Shown piece after piece: positions 9,181 through 17,917 of a DNA stretch of 64,000 nt. Below the pieces are notes generated by a model. The model saw nothing but the letters and a program-made list of their open reading frames with translations, made no database searches and was not told where the DNA came from. A program made the translations under genes and the position numbers. Numbering within the stretch: position 1 is the stretch's first letter; each line of letters starts with the position of its first letter. Source of the stretch: Candidatus Flexifilum affinis (lineage in GTDB: Bacteria; Chloroflexota; Anaerolineae; Aggregatilineales; Phototrophicaceae); NCBI GenBank assembly GCA_016713325.1, contig JADJPJ010000089.1:124001-188000 (forward strand), in the 5' to 3' direction.

Positions 9181-10326
9181 ATGTTAGCGTTCGCCGCCGA
9201 TCGTGTCAAAAGCCGCGCCTCAGCCCTGGGGTTCAACCTGGTGGGAATCACGCGCGCGACGCCATCGCCGACTCTGGCGGCCTATGAGCGCTGGATCGCC
9301 GCCGGCATGCAGGGCGAAATGGGCTATATGGCTCGTCCGGATCGGGTCGCGCGGCGGCGCGACCTGGCCGTCATCCTGCCCGGTGTCCGCTCGCTGGTGG
9401 TCGTCGGCCTGGATTACGCGGCGGCCATGCCCGAAGCCGTGCTGAACGACCCCCGCCGCGGGCGGATCGCCGCTTACGCCTGGGGGTTGGATTATCACGA
9501 CGTCATGGCCGATCGCCTGGAGGTGCTGGCGGACTGGATGAGCGAGGTGGCAGGCGACGCCGGCGGTGCGCATCGCGTCTATGTGGATACCGGCGCGATT
9601 CTGGAGCGCAGCCACGCGCATCAGGCCGGTCTTGGCTTCACCGGCAAGAACACCATGCTCATTCACCCCCGCCGCGGGAGCTTCTTCTTCCTGGGCGAAA
9701 TCCTCACCGAGCTTGAATTCGATGCTTACGACACGGCGGGGCGGGCCACGCTCTGCGGGACATGCACCCGCTGCCTGGGCGCGTGCCCGACCAATGCCTT
9801 CCCGGAGCCGCACGTTCTGGACGCGCGCCGCTGCATCAGCTACCTGACGATCGAGCATAAAGGCTGGATCGACCCCGCCCTGCGTTCGCAGATGGGCAAC
9901 TGGATCTACGGCTGCGATGTCTGCCAGTCGGCTTGTCCGTTCAACCGCTTCGCTTCGGAGACGAGTGTATCGTCGTTTGTTCCGGCGGATGTTGACCATG
10001 CCGCGCCGCCCCTGGTTGACGTGCTCAGGCTCGATGACGCCGGCTTTCAGGCGCGCTTCGGCGGCAGCCCGATCGAGCGCATCAAGCGCGACCGGTTGGT
10101 GCGCAACGCCTGCGTGGCGGCCGGCAACTCGGGCCACCTGCCCCTTGTGCCGGCGTTGCTTGCACTGCTGGACGATCGAAGTCCGCTGGTTCGCGGTCAC
10201 GCCGCCTGGGCGCTGGGGCAGTTCAAGGCTCGTCCTGTGTTGGCGGCGCTGGCACAACGCCTGGACGGTGAGCCTGACGAACAGGTTCGGACCGAAATCG
10301 CCGCGGCGCTGGCGGGAACGACATAA
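9181..10326 (+). CDS. queG: Epoxyqueuosine reductase QueG
   Basis: A 381-residue cytoplasmic iron-sulfur, cobalamin-dependent enzyme for the last step of queuosine synthesis in tRNA. It reduces epoxyqueuosine to queuosine at the wobble position of GUN-anticodon tRNAs. The N-terminal half carries 'YVDTGAILERSHAHQAGLGF' and 'GKNTMLI', typical of QueG. Two [4Fe-4S] motifs follow: CGTCTRCLGACPTNAF and CDVCQSACPFN. The last 80 residues look like HEAT repeats ('LVPALLALLDDRSPLVRGHAAWALGQF'), the tRNA-binding extension of full-length QueG. The ATG at 9181 gives the family N-terminus directly. No other queuosine gene is nearby. Confidence 0.93.
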   Translation: MLAFAADRVKSRASALGFNLVGITRATPSPTLAAYERWIAAGMQGEMGYMARPDRVARRRDLAVILPGVRSLVVVGLDYAAAMPEAVLNDPRRGRIAAYAWGLDYHDVMADRLEVLADWMSEVAGDAGGAHRVYVDTGAILERSHAHQAGLGFTGKNTMLIHPRRGSFFFLGEILTELEFDAYDTAGRATLCGTCTRCLGACPTNAFPEPHVLDARRCISYLTIEHKGWIDPALRSQMGNWIYGCDVCQSACPFNRFASETSVSSFVPADVDHAAPPLVDVLRLDDAGFQARFGGSPIERIKRDRLVRNACVAAGNSGHLPLVPALLALLDDRSPLVRGHAAWALGQFKARPVLAALAQRLDGEPDEQVRTEIAAALAGTT

Positions 10327-10465
10327 GAAACACCGATCCCGCCGCGTCTGAATTTCGATTGTATGATCGTGCTGGTCGAACGCCCCGGCGCTTACGACCG
10401 GTTCGTGAGAAGACCGTAGCAATTCGTGATAGTGCAGATAGTGCAGAATGAGGGAAGCAAGGACG

Positions 10466-10684
10466 ATGGAGACGAAAACGTTCACGGTTCCGAACATCGG
10501 CTGTGATGGCTGCGTGCGCACGATTGTCGGCGAACTCAGCGGCAAGGAAGGCGTCGTCAAGGTCGAGGGCGATGTGGCCACCAAGCGCGTGACCGTGCAG
10601 TGGCAGTCACCCATGACCTGGGACACGATCGTAGAAACGCTCGAGGAGATCGACTACTCCCCGGCTCAGCCGCTGATGCCCTGA
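10466..10684 (+). CDS. Heavy-metal-associated (HMA) domain protein
   Basis: A 72-residue protein made of one HMA ferredoxin-like fold. It has 'TFTVPNIGCDGC' with the metal-binding pair Cys13 and Cys16, and 'EGVVKVEGDVATKRVTVQW' as the second strand pair. Single-domain HMA proteins bind Cu(I) or other soft metals and pass them to P-type ATPases. No ATPase or CsoR-like gene is in the window. The ATG at 10466 with AAGGA just upstream fits the family better than the upstream ATG at 10448. A strong terminator follows at once, so the gene is probably transcribed alone. Confidence 0.8.
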   Translation: METKTFTVPNIGCDGCVRTIVGELSGKEGVVKVEGDVATKRVTVQWQSPMTWDTIVETLEEIDYSPAQPLMP

Positions 10685-10710
10685 CCAGCGCCACGACATT
10701 GCGTTGTATG

Positions 10711-10758
10711 CAGAGGGAGGATCGGTCGTCAATGCGAGACCGATCCTCCCTCTGTTTG
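10711..10758 (+). terminator. Rho-independent terminator after the HMA gene
   Basis: CAGAGGGAGGATCGGTC (10711-10727) pairs perfectly with GACCGATCCTCCCTCTG (10738-10754) across a 10-base loop. TTTG follows. The T tract is short but the 17-bp stem is perfect. Confidence 0.7.
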
Positions 10759-10819
10759 CTTTAGCTTTGGCTCACGCTATGGCATAATTGCCGGGTCGCT
10801 CAAATAGACTCTCCTGGCA

Positions 10820-12846
10820 ATGTCTACAGATCTTGTAACGTCTCGCGTCCCAGGCGGTGCACAGACTTCTTTGACGCTGCGTGGGTTTGCCCGAATTACC
10901 GCCAGCATCCTCTGGTTCGCGCTGTTCGCCGGCTGGCTGGCCTACCTGATCGGATTCTGGTGGGTAGGGCTGGAGCGCGCGCGCTATGCGGTGTGCGACC
11001 CGTTCATGCCCGCCAACATGCTTGAATACCTTCCGCTGTGCGTCGGTATCACGGCCGCCTCGGAACTGCTGGTGCAGATCATCTTCGGCATCGCGGCGAC
11101 GATCCTCTTCCTCCGCAAGCCGGATGAGGTGATGACCATGCTGGCTTCGGCGATGCTGCTCATCCTCAGCGGCGGCATCTCGAATGTCACGCTCGGCCTG
11201 TCGATCTATCCGGCCACCGAAGGCTTGAGCCGGTTCATGCTCGGCGCCGGGTTGTGGACGGCCGCCATGGTGTTTCTTCTGTTCCCGGATGGTCGTTTCC
11301 GTCCGCGCTGGACCTGGGCGATCGGTGCGGTCTATGGCCTGTGGGTGGTCTCCTGGTGGGTGATCCCGGCGCTCGACATGACCCGCCGCCTCACTCTCGC
11401 CGCCTATCCCGTGCTGGCCTTTTCTCTGCTGCCGTCCGTTGGCGCCGTCTGGATCGGCTACCGCAGCTACTACACGCCGACGCAGCAGCAGCAGACCAAG
11501 TGGGTGGTGGTCGGCGTGGTCAGCGCGCTGCTGATCTACACGATTTTCGTGCTCACGGCGCTGATCATTCGCACTCCGCTCAGGGGACGCTCACCGGGCT
11601 GGTCATCTACGTCGCTTCGGTGTATGGCCGCTGGTTTGGCGTGTCGCTCATTCCGATCGCTATCCTCTTTTCGATGGCGCGCTACCGGCTCTGGGATGTC
11701 GATCTGGTCATCAGTCGCGCGCTGGTCATCGGCGCGGTGACCGTCGCCCTGATCGTGGTGTTCATCGCGGCTGTTTTCGCCGTGCAGCAGGTCGCGCTGC
11801 GGTTGACCGGCGGGGAGCAGTCGAATCTGGCGATGGCCGTGGCTTCCCTGGCGGTGGCCGTGCTGTTCAACCCGGTGCGCAACAAGCTCAGTGAGATCAT
11901 CGACCGCCGATTCTATCCGCGCCGGCTCAAGATCGCCCGCGAGATTACCCGGCGCGGCCTGGACACGGTCGCCGAATCGGCTTCAGCCCTCGTGCCGCGC
12001 ATTCGCGATCAGGTGACCGGCAGCCAGTTCGGGCAGTATCTGCTTGAAGATCTGATCGGTCGGGGCGGCATGGCCGAGGTCTACCGGGGCCGGCACGGCG
12101 GCCTGGACCGCGAGGTGGCCATCAAGGTGCTGACGCCGGGGTTGGCCCATGACGAGCGTTTCAGGGTTCGTTTCCAGCGAGAAGGTCGCGCGATCGCGAC
12201 GCTCAGCCACCCCAATATTGTGACCATACACGACTCGGGTGAGCATGAGGGCATGTTCTTCATCGTCATGGAGTTTGTGCATGGCGAAAGCCTCTCGTCG
12301 ATCATCCACCGTGACGGCCCCATCCCGATCCCGCAGGTGATTACAATACTGCGCGGGGTCGCCGCTGCGCTCGATCACGCTCATAGTCACGGCATCGTCC
12401 ACCGCGACGTCAAACCTCACAACATTATGATCGAGCGCAAGACGTATCCTGAGACCGGCGAGCTGGCCGTGCGGGCGGTGCTGATGGATTTCGGCATCGC
12501 CCGGGTGATTGAGTCGCGCACGGCCCTCACCACCGGCTCTGGCGCGCTGGGCACACTTGACTACATCGCCCCGGAACAGATCCTGGAATCGTCGCGCGTC
12601 GATGGTCGGGCCGACATCTACTCGCTCGGCGTCGTCGCCTACCAGATGCTCACCGGCAAAGTGCCATTTCGTGGACCGAGCCCGGCGGCGGTGATCGCGA
12701 GTCACTTGCAGGTTCCTGCGCCGGACCCGCGCAAGCTCAACTCGCAGATTCCGTCGCGCTTGGCGCTGACGATCATGCGCGCCATGGCCAAAGACCCTGA
12801 AGAGCGACCTCAGACGGCGGCCGAATTCGCGGCCGGGCTGGAGTGA
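10820..12846 (+). pseudogene. Membrane-anchored Ser/Thr protein kinase, frameshifted
   Basis: The joined frames give about 675 residues. Residues 1-330 hold eight or more hydrophobic segments, then 'YRLWDVDLVISRALVIGAV' and 'FNPVRNKLSEIIDRRFYPRR'. That membrane domain resembles those in front of Chloroflexota histidine kinases. A complete Hanks-type kinase domain follows: glycine loop LIGRGGMAEVYRG, VAIKVL (ATP lysine), HGIVHRDVKPHNIM (catalytic loop), MDFGIAR (metal-binding DFG) and APEQ. The protein ends with the kinase domain and has no PASTA or other C-terminal sensor. The frame breaks at the G run 11583-11586. One extra G gives 'TPLRGTLTGLVIY', continuous with the membrane domain. The order membrane sensor then kinase is the reverse of PknB-type kinases. 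Targets are unknown. Confidence 0.8.
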
Positions 12847-12867
12847 ATGCCGGCCGGCACGCCGGGT

Positions 12868-13563
12868 TCACCAGACGTGGGGCATCAGTCTGGAACGGAC
12901 GCGGCCGGCGTAGTCGCGGTAACCGGCCAGTTGGTCCTGAAGCATCCGGTCTTCCAGGCGGGTGCGAACAATCAGTACAATCGTGATCAGCGCGGCCGGC
13001 ACGAAGGCCCAGAGGGTGCTCAGATATAGCGGCGTACCGAGATAGATCAGCAGGCCCGCGACATAACCTGGATGGCGGACCCAGCGGTATGGCCCACTGC
13101 TGATGACCTGGTGGCCTCGGTCCGTCTGGATGCGCACGACGCCGGAAAAGTAGCGGTTTTCCAGCAGGGCGTAGGTGCCGAGAATCTGACCGAGTACGAA
13201 AACCAGAAATCCGCCGGCTCGCAGCGCTGGATGCACGGGCGCGGACCATCCGAAGCGCGCGTCGAAACCGGCGACGACCATGACCAGCAGGCCGGACAGG
13301 CCGATGAGCGGCGCGAGGGCTTTATCCCAGGATGCCATGTCCTCACGTTCCATTGAATGGGCACGTTCTCGAATGAGATCAGGATTCCGCCGCGCTGCGA
13401 GAGTACGGCTGATGACGAACGACAGGATGGCTACGATGGCATAGAGCCATGCTTCCGTCCAATCCCACCTCCCGGAGATCAGGATGGGCAGGAGGGGGAG
13501 AAGGACGACGAATACGATCAGTTGGGCGATCACACGAGGCGTGAGCAAAGAAGTGTTGTTCAC
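12868..13563 (-). CDS. Isoprenylcysteine carboxyl methyltransferase-like integral membrane protein
   Basis: A 231-residue membrane protein with about five hydrophobic segments. The C-terminal half has the ICMT/PEMT signature 'ISSGPYRWVRHPGYVAGLLI', where RHPGY is the conserved SAM-binding motif, and ends with 'YRDYAGRVRSRLMPHVW'. Bacterial members methylate lipids or small isoprenoid substrates, and many are uncharacterised. I chose the GTG at 13561-13563 because AAAGGA lies nine bases upstream and the first membrane segment follows. The frame is open to 13824. It is convergent with the kinase gene and divergent from the MFS gene. Confidence 0.75.
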   Translation of the reverse strand: MNNTSLLTPRVIAQLIVFVVLLPLLPILISGRWDWTEAWLYAIVAILSFVISRTLAARRNPDLIRERAHSMEREDMASWDKALAPLIGLSGLLVMVVAGFDARFGWSAPVHPALRAGGFLVFVLGQILGTYALLENRYFSGVVRIQTDRGHQVISSGPYRWVRHPGYVAGLLIYLGTPLYLSTLWAFVPAALITIVLIVRTRLEDRMLQDQLAGYRDYAGRVRSRLMPHVW

Positions 13564-13799
13564 CGGGGGAATCCTTTCGCGTACCGCCTGACAGATGCTG
13601 ACCCTTGCCGGCCAGTCGTCAAACGGTTCAATTTTCAGCTTCCTCAAATAAAGTTTAGGTGACCCTAAAAACGGGGTCAACTGATGAATGTCACATTCGG
13701 ACGGACGCCGGTGGTTACGCCTGCGCCGTCCACCATACGTCGCCTTCCAAATTGCCGTAGGTCGTGGCTGAAGCGGAAGCTGGCCACGAGAGAGAGCAC

Positions 13800-15047
13800 A
13801 TGACTTCAACGAGTACCACCCCATCCATCAAGCGCGACCCTTATGCCGCGCTGCGCCTCCGTGACTTTCGACGGCTCATCCTTGGCCGGCTGATCGCACA
13901 GCTTGGCGAGGCGATGGTGAGCATCGGCATTGGCTGGGAGCTCTACCAGCGTACGCGCGACCCGCTGGCGCTGGGGCTTGTCGGATTGGTGCAGGTCATT
14001 CCGGTGATGCTGCTCTCGCTTCCCGGTGGCTATGCCGTCGACCGCTTCGATCGCCGCAAGATCCTGCTGCTGTCGCAGGCCTTTCTGGTGCTCTGTTCCC
14101 TGGCGCTGCTGGTGATCTCCACGACTCAGGGTCCGCTGGTGGTCTTGTATGGCGTTCTGGCACTCATCGGCGCCGCACGCGCCTTCAACAACCCGGCTGA
14201 GAGCGCCATCACGCCGCTGACTGTGCCCCCGGAATACTTTATGAATGCCGTCACCTGGAGCACGAGCGTTTGGCAGGTATCGGCGATTCTTGGCCCGGCC
14301 ATTGGCGGTTTTCTGATTGCCCTGACTGGGGGCGCCGCGGCGGTGTACATCGTCAATGCCGCCGCCGGCCTGGTGCTGATCGGCGCGGTGTTGACCATTC
14401 ATATCCGCCAGGCCGAGTCGGCCCCGGCTGACGAATCGCCGTTTCAGGCTCTCCGCGGCGGCGTCCGCTTTCTTCGCGGCGCGCCGATCATCCTGGGGGC
14501 GATCTCGCTCGACATGTTCGCCGTCCTGTTCGGCGGCGCCGTCTATCTGCTGCCGGTCTTTGCCACCGACATCCTGCACGTCGACGCCACCGGCCTCGGC
14601 ATCCTGCGGGCCGCACCCTCGATCGGCGCCATCACCATGGCCATGTTCCTGGCGCGTCGTGCGCCGTTCGAGCATGCCGGCCGCACGCTGCTCTGGGCAG
14701 TCGCCGGGTTCGGCGTGGTGACGATTATCTTTGGCTTTTCGACATCGTTCTGGCTGTCGGTCGCCATGCTGGCGCTCTCGGGAGCTCTCGACAACATCAG
14801 CGTGGTCGTGCGCCACACCCTGATCATCACCTTCACGCCTGACAACATGCGCGGGCGAGTGGCCGCTGTCAATTCCGTTTTCATTGGGGCGTCCAATGAA
14901 CTGGGCGGCTTCGAGAGTGGCGTGACGGCCGCCTTTTTCGGCCCGGTGGGTGCGGTCGTGTTTGGCGGCATTGGTACGTTAATTACGGTCGGCCTGATCG
15001 CCCGGTTGGCACCGCAGCTTCGCAACCTGCGCCGAATCGGTCACTAG
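13800..15047 (+). CDS. Major facilitator superfamily exporter (EntS-like)
   Basis: A 415-residue polytopic protein with about twelve membrane segments. It starts 'YAALRLRDFRRLILGRLIAQLG', typical of the MFS_3/EntS branch. The signature loop between helices 2 and 3 reads 'GGYAVDRFDRRKIL', and 'PDNMRGRVAAVNSVFIGASNELG' appears in the second half. Members export siderophores, drugs or other small molecules by proton antiport. No substrate can be assigned. The ATG at 13800 follows GAGAGAG with good spacing. A flavin reductase-type gene follows on the same strand 82 bases later but need not share its function. Confidence 0.82.
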   Translation: MTSTSTTPSIKRDPYAALRLRDFRRLILGRLIAQLGEAMVSIGIGWELYQRTRDPLALGLVGLVQVIPVMLLSLPGGYAVDRFDRRKILLLSQAFLVLCSLALLVISTTQGPLVVLYGVLALIGAARAFNNPAESAITPLTVPPEYFMNAVTWSTSVWQVSAILGPAIGGFLIALTGGAAAVYIVNAAAGLVLIGAVLTIHIRQAESAPADESPFQALRGGVRFLRGAPIILGAISLDMFAVLFGGAVYLLPVFATDILHVDATGLGILRAAPSIGAITMAMFLARRAPFEHAGRTLLWAVAGFGVVTIIFGFSTSFWLSVAMLALSGALDNISVVVRHTLIITFTPDNMRGRVAAVNSVFIGASNELGGFESGVTAAFFGPVGAVVFGGIGTLITVGLIARLAPQLRNLRRIGH

Positions 15048-15129
15048 CGGACATCGTGCTGCTCGGTTTGCTCCGTCGGAGGCGAAGTGCGCTATGATTG
15101 ACAGAACGGCAGTGCCTCGAGGACCGGTC

Positions 15130-15678
15130 ATGGCCAATATCCTCATTATCAACGGAAGCCCCATCGCCCCGTCTCGTACAGGCGCCCTGATGGGGTACTG
15201 CGCCGATTTCATCCAGCGACAGTGGCACACCACGACGACGGTCCGCATCGACGTGCGCGAACTGGACCCTGTAGAACTGACGCATGGCCGCTTCGATGGC
15301 GGATCGATCATGGCGGCGGCGGCACTGGTTGGCGAAGCTGAAGGCATCATCCTTGGCACGCCGGTCTACAAGAATTCCTTCGCCGGCGTGCTCAAGGCCT
15401 TCCTCGACATCCTGCCGCAGGGGGCCTTCAGCGGCAAGGTCGTCCTGCCGATTGTGCTGGGCGGGGCCGCGGCGCATGCCTTGGCCATCGACTACGCGCT
15501 GCTCCCGGTTTTTGCGGCGCTGAACGCCTATCACACGCTGCACGGCGTGTTTTTGATTGAGAACCAGGTCGAACTGCTCGACGGTCGCCTGTCCAGCTTC
15601 ACCGCCCCCGAGGCGGAACACCGCATCGACGCCGCTCTGGAGCAGTTCATCCTGGCGGTGCGGCGCACCCGCATCTGA
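15130..15678 (+). CDS. NADPH-dependent FMN reductase (SsuE-like)
   Basis: A 182-residue flavodoxin-like protein. 'ILIINGSPIAPSRTGALM' near the N-terminus is the FMN phosphate-binding loop, and 'GIILGTPVYKNSFAGVLKAFLDILP' is the family signature around the isoalloxazine site. The family reduces FMN with NAD(P)H and hands it to two-component monooxygenases such as SsuD. No monooxygenase or sulfonate gene is adjacent, so the specific partner is unknown. The ATG at 15130 is chosen over the upstream ATG at 15094 because it begins directly at the Rossmann strand 'MANILIING'. Confidence 0.85.
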   Translation: MANILIINGSPIAPSRTGALMGYCADFIQRQWHTTTTVRIDVRELDPVELTHGRFDGGSIMAAAALVGEAEGIILGTPVYKNSFAGVLKAFLDILPQGAFSGKVVLPIVLGGAAAHALAIDYALLPVFAALNAYHTLHGVFLIENQVELLDGRLSSFTAPEAEHRIDAALEQFILAVRRTRI

Positions 15679-15696
15679 AGTTCAGTCCACGGGCAA

Positions 15697-15740
15697 ACAA
15701 CAAAAAACGGACACCTGCCACGGTGTCCGTTTTTTGTTGT
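15697..15740. terminator. Bidirectional terminator between convergent genes
   Basis: A perfect 19-bp stem (15697-15715 with 15722-15740, 6-base loop) has an A-rich left arm and a T-rich right arm. It can therefore terminate both the flavin reductase gene and the converging nrfD-like gene. Confidence 0.85.
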
Positions 15741-15768
15741 TCTGACGATTAAGCTTCAGAAGGTGGCC

Positions 15769-17133
15769 CTAACCGCTTTCTCCCTGGGCGGCGGCCGGTT
15801 TCGCGGCCGGCTCTTCGACGGTTTCTTCAGCCGCTGGTTCTTCGATAGCTTCCGAGGCGCCGTGCGGTCTTGCCTGCGGGTACAGCTTCAGGAAGCGCGC
15901 ACCGAGCGAAAAGCCGAGCCAACTGTAGCAGACAATGCCGAGGGCGACGCCCCATTCCACCAGGGCCGGTGTATACGAGTTGATCGGGAAGACGTCACGC
16001 TCGCCGGGCGACCAGTCGAGGGGAATGACGAAACCGGACAGGGTCATGTTCCAGCGGTTGATCACCAGGCCGGCGACGATCATCAGCCCGCCCAGGATCA
16101 GCACGTTGCTGTTCTGCCGGAGCCGCCGCCACAGCATGATGATGGCTGGAACCAGCGCGCCAAACAGCACTTCGCCGAACCAGAAGGTGAAGTTGTAGGG
16201 TGTATTCGACGCCAGGATTTCCACACCCAGCCGCTGATCGGGCACGTTGCTGTAATAGTTGGTGGCCGCCCAGCTCCAGATCTTCAGGTACAGGTAAGCG
16301 AGGCACGCGAACCCGACGACCTTGGCCATGCCGTTGATCACGCTTGCCGGCGCGACTTGCATCGACGAGAGCTTGCCGACGATCAACGTCACGGTCAGGG
16401 TGAGAGCGGTGCCGGCGGCAACCGCCGACAGGATGAATAGCACCGGCGCGCTTGGCGAATACCAGACCGGTCGAGCGGTCAGAATGCCGTAGGTGGCGCC
16501 CAGCGATGACTGGTGCAACAGGCTCAAACCCATGCCGGCCAGCGCCAGGATCGGTGTCAGGCGGTGCAAGAAGTGCGAAAAATTGTGCAGCAAGCGGATA
16601 TTCCGCAGGGGCGTACTCTCGATGATGACCGGCAGCACTTCGATGGCCAGTACCGTCGTGTAGAAGATCACGCACATGGTGATCTCCCAGAGGACGGAGT
16701 GGACGTTCCAGTAGATGATCGGATGATAGAAGCGGTCGAAGCGTCCGATGTCGACGAAGAGGGCGATCATCGCCGACGTGTAACCCAGGAAACCGACCAG
16801 CACCGCACCGCGCGCGATCGCTTCATATTTGCGGAAGCCGAAAAGGTAGACCGCTGCGGAGAAGGTGAAGGCGCCGGCGCCCAGGGCAATCGACGACAGA
16901 TCGACCGTGATCCACAGACCCCAGGGCAGTTCGTCGGACAGGTTGGTTACCCCCAGACCTTGCGTGAGGACTTGAAGCGCGCTGTAGACGCCGATGGCCA
17001 GTCCGGTGATGAGGGCGGCGATCCACAACCAGTAGAGCGTACTGCGTCCGCTGCGCCGAGGGGCGACGCCAGTTCCTCCGCCGGTCTGCGCGCGCGGAAG
17101 ACTCGCGCCATGTTTGACCATAGATTGTGCCAT
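15769..17133 (-). CDS. NrfD/PsrC/HybB-family quinol-interacting membrane subunit
   Basis: A 454-residue integral membrane protein with about nine or ten helices. The first helix segment 'LYWLWIAALITGLAIGVYSAL' and 'ELPWGLWITVDLSSIALGAGAF' match the NrfD family. 'WEITMCVIFYTTVLAIEVLPV', 'HRLTPILALAGMGLSLLHQSSLGA' and 'RWNMTLSGF' follow. Such subunits exchange electrons between the quinone pool and a periplasmic or cytoplasmic iron-sulfur partner, as in HybB, PsrC or the alternative complex III subunits ActC/ActF. The C-terminal 40 residues are an Ala/Glu/Pro-rich tail. No iron-sulfur or molybdopterin partner gene is adjacent, which is unusual. It is divergent from ccmE across a region with a CRP-type site. 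Confidence 0.85.
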   Translation of the reverse strand: MAQSMVKHGASLPRAQTGGGTGVAPRRSGRSTLYWLWIAALITGLAIGVYSALQVLTQGLGVTNLSDELPWGLWITVDLSSIALGAGAFTFSAAVYLFGFRKYEAIARGAVLVGFLGYTSAMIALFVDIGRFDRFYHPIIYWNVHSVLWEITMCVIFYTTVLAIEVLPVIIESTPLRNIRLLHNFSHFLHRLTPILALAGMGLSLLHQSSLGATYGILTARPVWYSPSAPVLFILSAVAAGTALTLTVTLIVGKLSSMQVAPASVINGMAKVVGFACLAYLYLKIWSWAATNYYSNVPDQRLGVEILASNTPYNFTFWFGEVLFGALVPAIIMLWRRLRQNSNVLILGGLMIVAGLVINRWNMTLSGFVIPLDWSPGERDVFPINSYTPALVEWGVALGIVCYSWLGFSLGARFLKLYPQARPHGASEAIEEPAAEETVEEPAAKPAAAQGESG

Positions 17134-17170
17134 CAGTGTGTATCCTCGTGACCTAATTCCGCTGCATTTA

Positions 17171-17185
17171 TTGATTGTCGATCAA
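17171..17185. promoter_or_regulatory. FNR-like half-palindrome pair
   Basis: TTGAT and ATCAA flank five bases. The FNR consensus has a four-base spacer, so this is a near match only. It lies 31 bases from the CRP-type palindrome in the same divergent region. Confidence 0.3.
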
Positions 17186-17201
17186 TCCCATCTAGAAAAA
17201 C

Positions 17202-17217
17202 TGTGACACCTATCACA
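17202..17217. promoter_or_regulatory. CRP/FNR-family operator, perfect TGTGA-N6-TCACA
   Basis: TGTGA (17202-17206) and TCACA (17213-17217) are separated by six bases, exactly the CRP consensus. The site lies between the divergent nrfD-like gene (start 17133) and ccmE (start 17321). A CRP/FNR-type regulator controlling respiratory genes on both sides is the likely reading. The regulator itself is not in the window. Confidence 0.6.
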
Positions 17218-17320
17218 ACTGAATAGTGCCATATACAAGGTCTTTTTCGGCCCGGGTTTCGCTAACCTTAGAGCATGACATCTTGGAACTGACTTAATTC
17301 GATATCGATGAGGATTCGCC

Positions 17321-17869
17321 ATGACGGACATAGCCTGGGAAAAGCCACGCCAATCTGCTGCTGTGCCCCGAAAACTGAACCCTGAACGTCTGAAGTTCTT
17401 CGTGGGTCTGGTTTTGATTGCTGCGGTGCTGGTCTTCGTCATTGTCAACGGGACAATGAACAATGCGCGCTATTTTATCAGCATCCAGACTCTGCTCGAC
17501 GACCCCAGCTACATTGGAAAGTCGGTGCGTGTCTCCGGAGCGGTTGTGGGCAGCAGCATCGTCTACGACAGTCAGAATCTGATCATTGACTTCACCGTCG
17601 CCGATTTCGACGAAGCGACCATGGATCTGGCAGTTGCCCTGCATGAAGCGGTTGTCAACCCCGAGTCGCCGCGCATTTCTGTACATGTGGAAAATATGGT
17701 CAAGCCGGATCTGCTCATTGATGAGGCGCAGGCGATCATGACCGGCACACTCGAAGCCGATGGCACCTTCTACGCCACCGAGGTTCTGCTGAAGTGCCCG
17801 AGCCGCTATGAAGAGTCGGTTCCGGAGCAGGCGGTCGCGTCGGATGCATTCAATGCCGTGCACCCGTAA
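17321..17869 (+). CDS. ccmE: Cytochrome c maturation haem chaperone CcmE, Cys-type variant
   Basis: A 182-residue membrane-anchored periplasmic protein. One transmembrane helix (about 25-44, 'LKFFVGLVLIAAVLVFVIVNG') precedes an OB-fold domain with 'SVRVSGAVV' and 'ADGTFYATEVLLKCPSRYE'. CcmE carries haem covalently from CcmC to the CcmF/H ligase. In classical CcmE the haem ligand is His in HxxxY. Here it is Cys159-x3-Tyr163, the CxxxY form known from archaea and some sulfate reducers (System I*). The gene opens a ccm operon and is 48 bases upstream of ccmF. The frame is intact and the ending is short, with no C-terminal His-rich tail. Confidence 0.9.
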   Translation: MTDIAWEKPRQSAAVPRKLNPERLKFFVGLVLIAAVLVFVIVNGTMNNARYFISIQTLLDDPSYIGKSVRVSGAVVGSSIVYDSQNLIIDFTVADFDEATMDLAVALHEAVVNPESPRISVHVENMVKPDLLIDEAQAIMTGTLEADGTFYATEVLLKCPSRYEESVPEQAVASDAFNAVHP

Positions 17870-17917
17870 AACTATCGGCCCGACGACGGACATTCGATCA
17901 AGCTAAAAAGGCTCAAA

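Noticed and set aside
10820..12846. Programmed ribosomal frameshifting in the kinase and other split genes
   Set aside because: The breaks lie in many unrelated genes, in simple C or G runs, in both directions, without slippery heptamers or following structures. Sequence error explains them better.
17171..17185. A true FNR box
   Set aside because: The spacer is five bases instead of four, so it is listed only as a weak candidate beside the exact CRP-type site.
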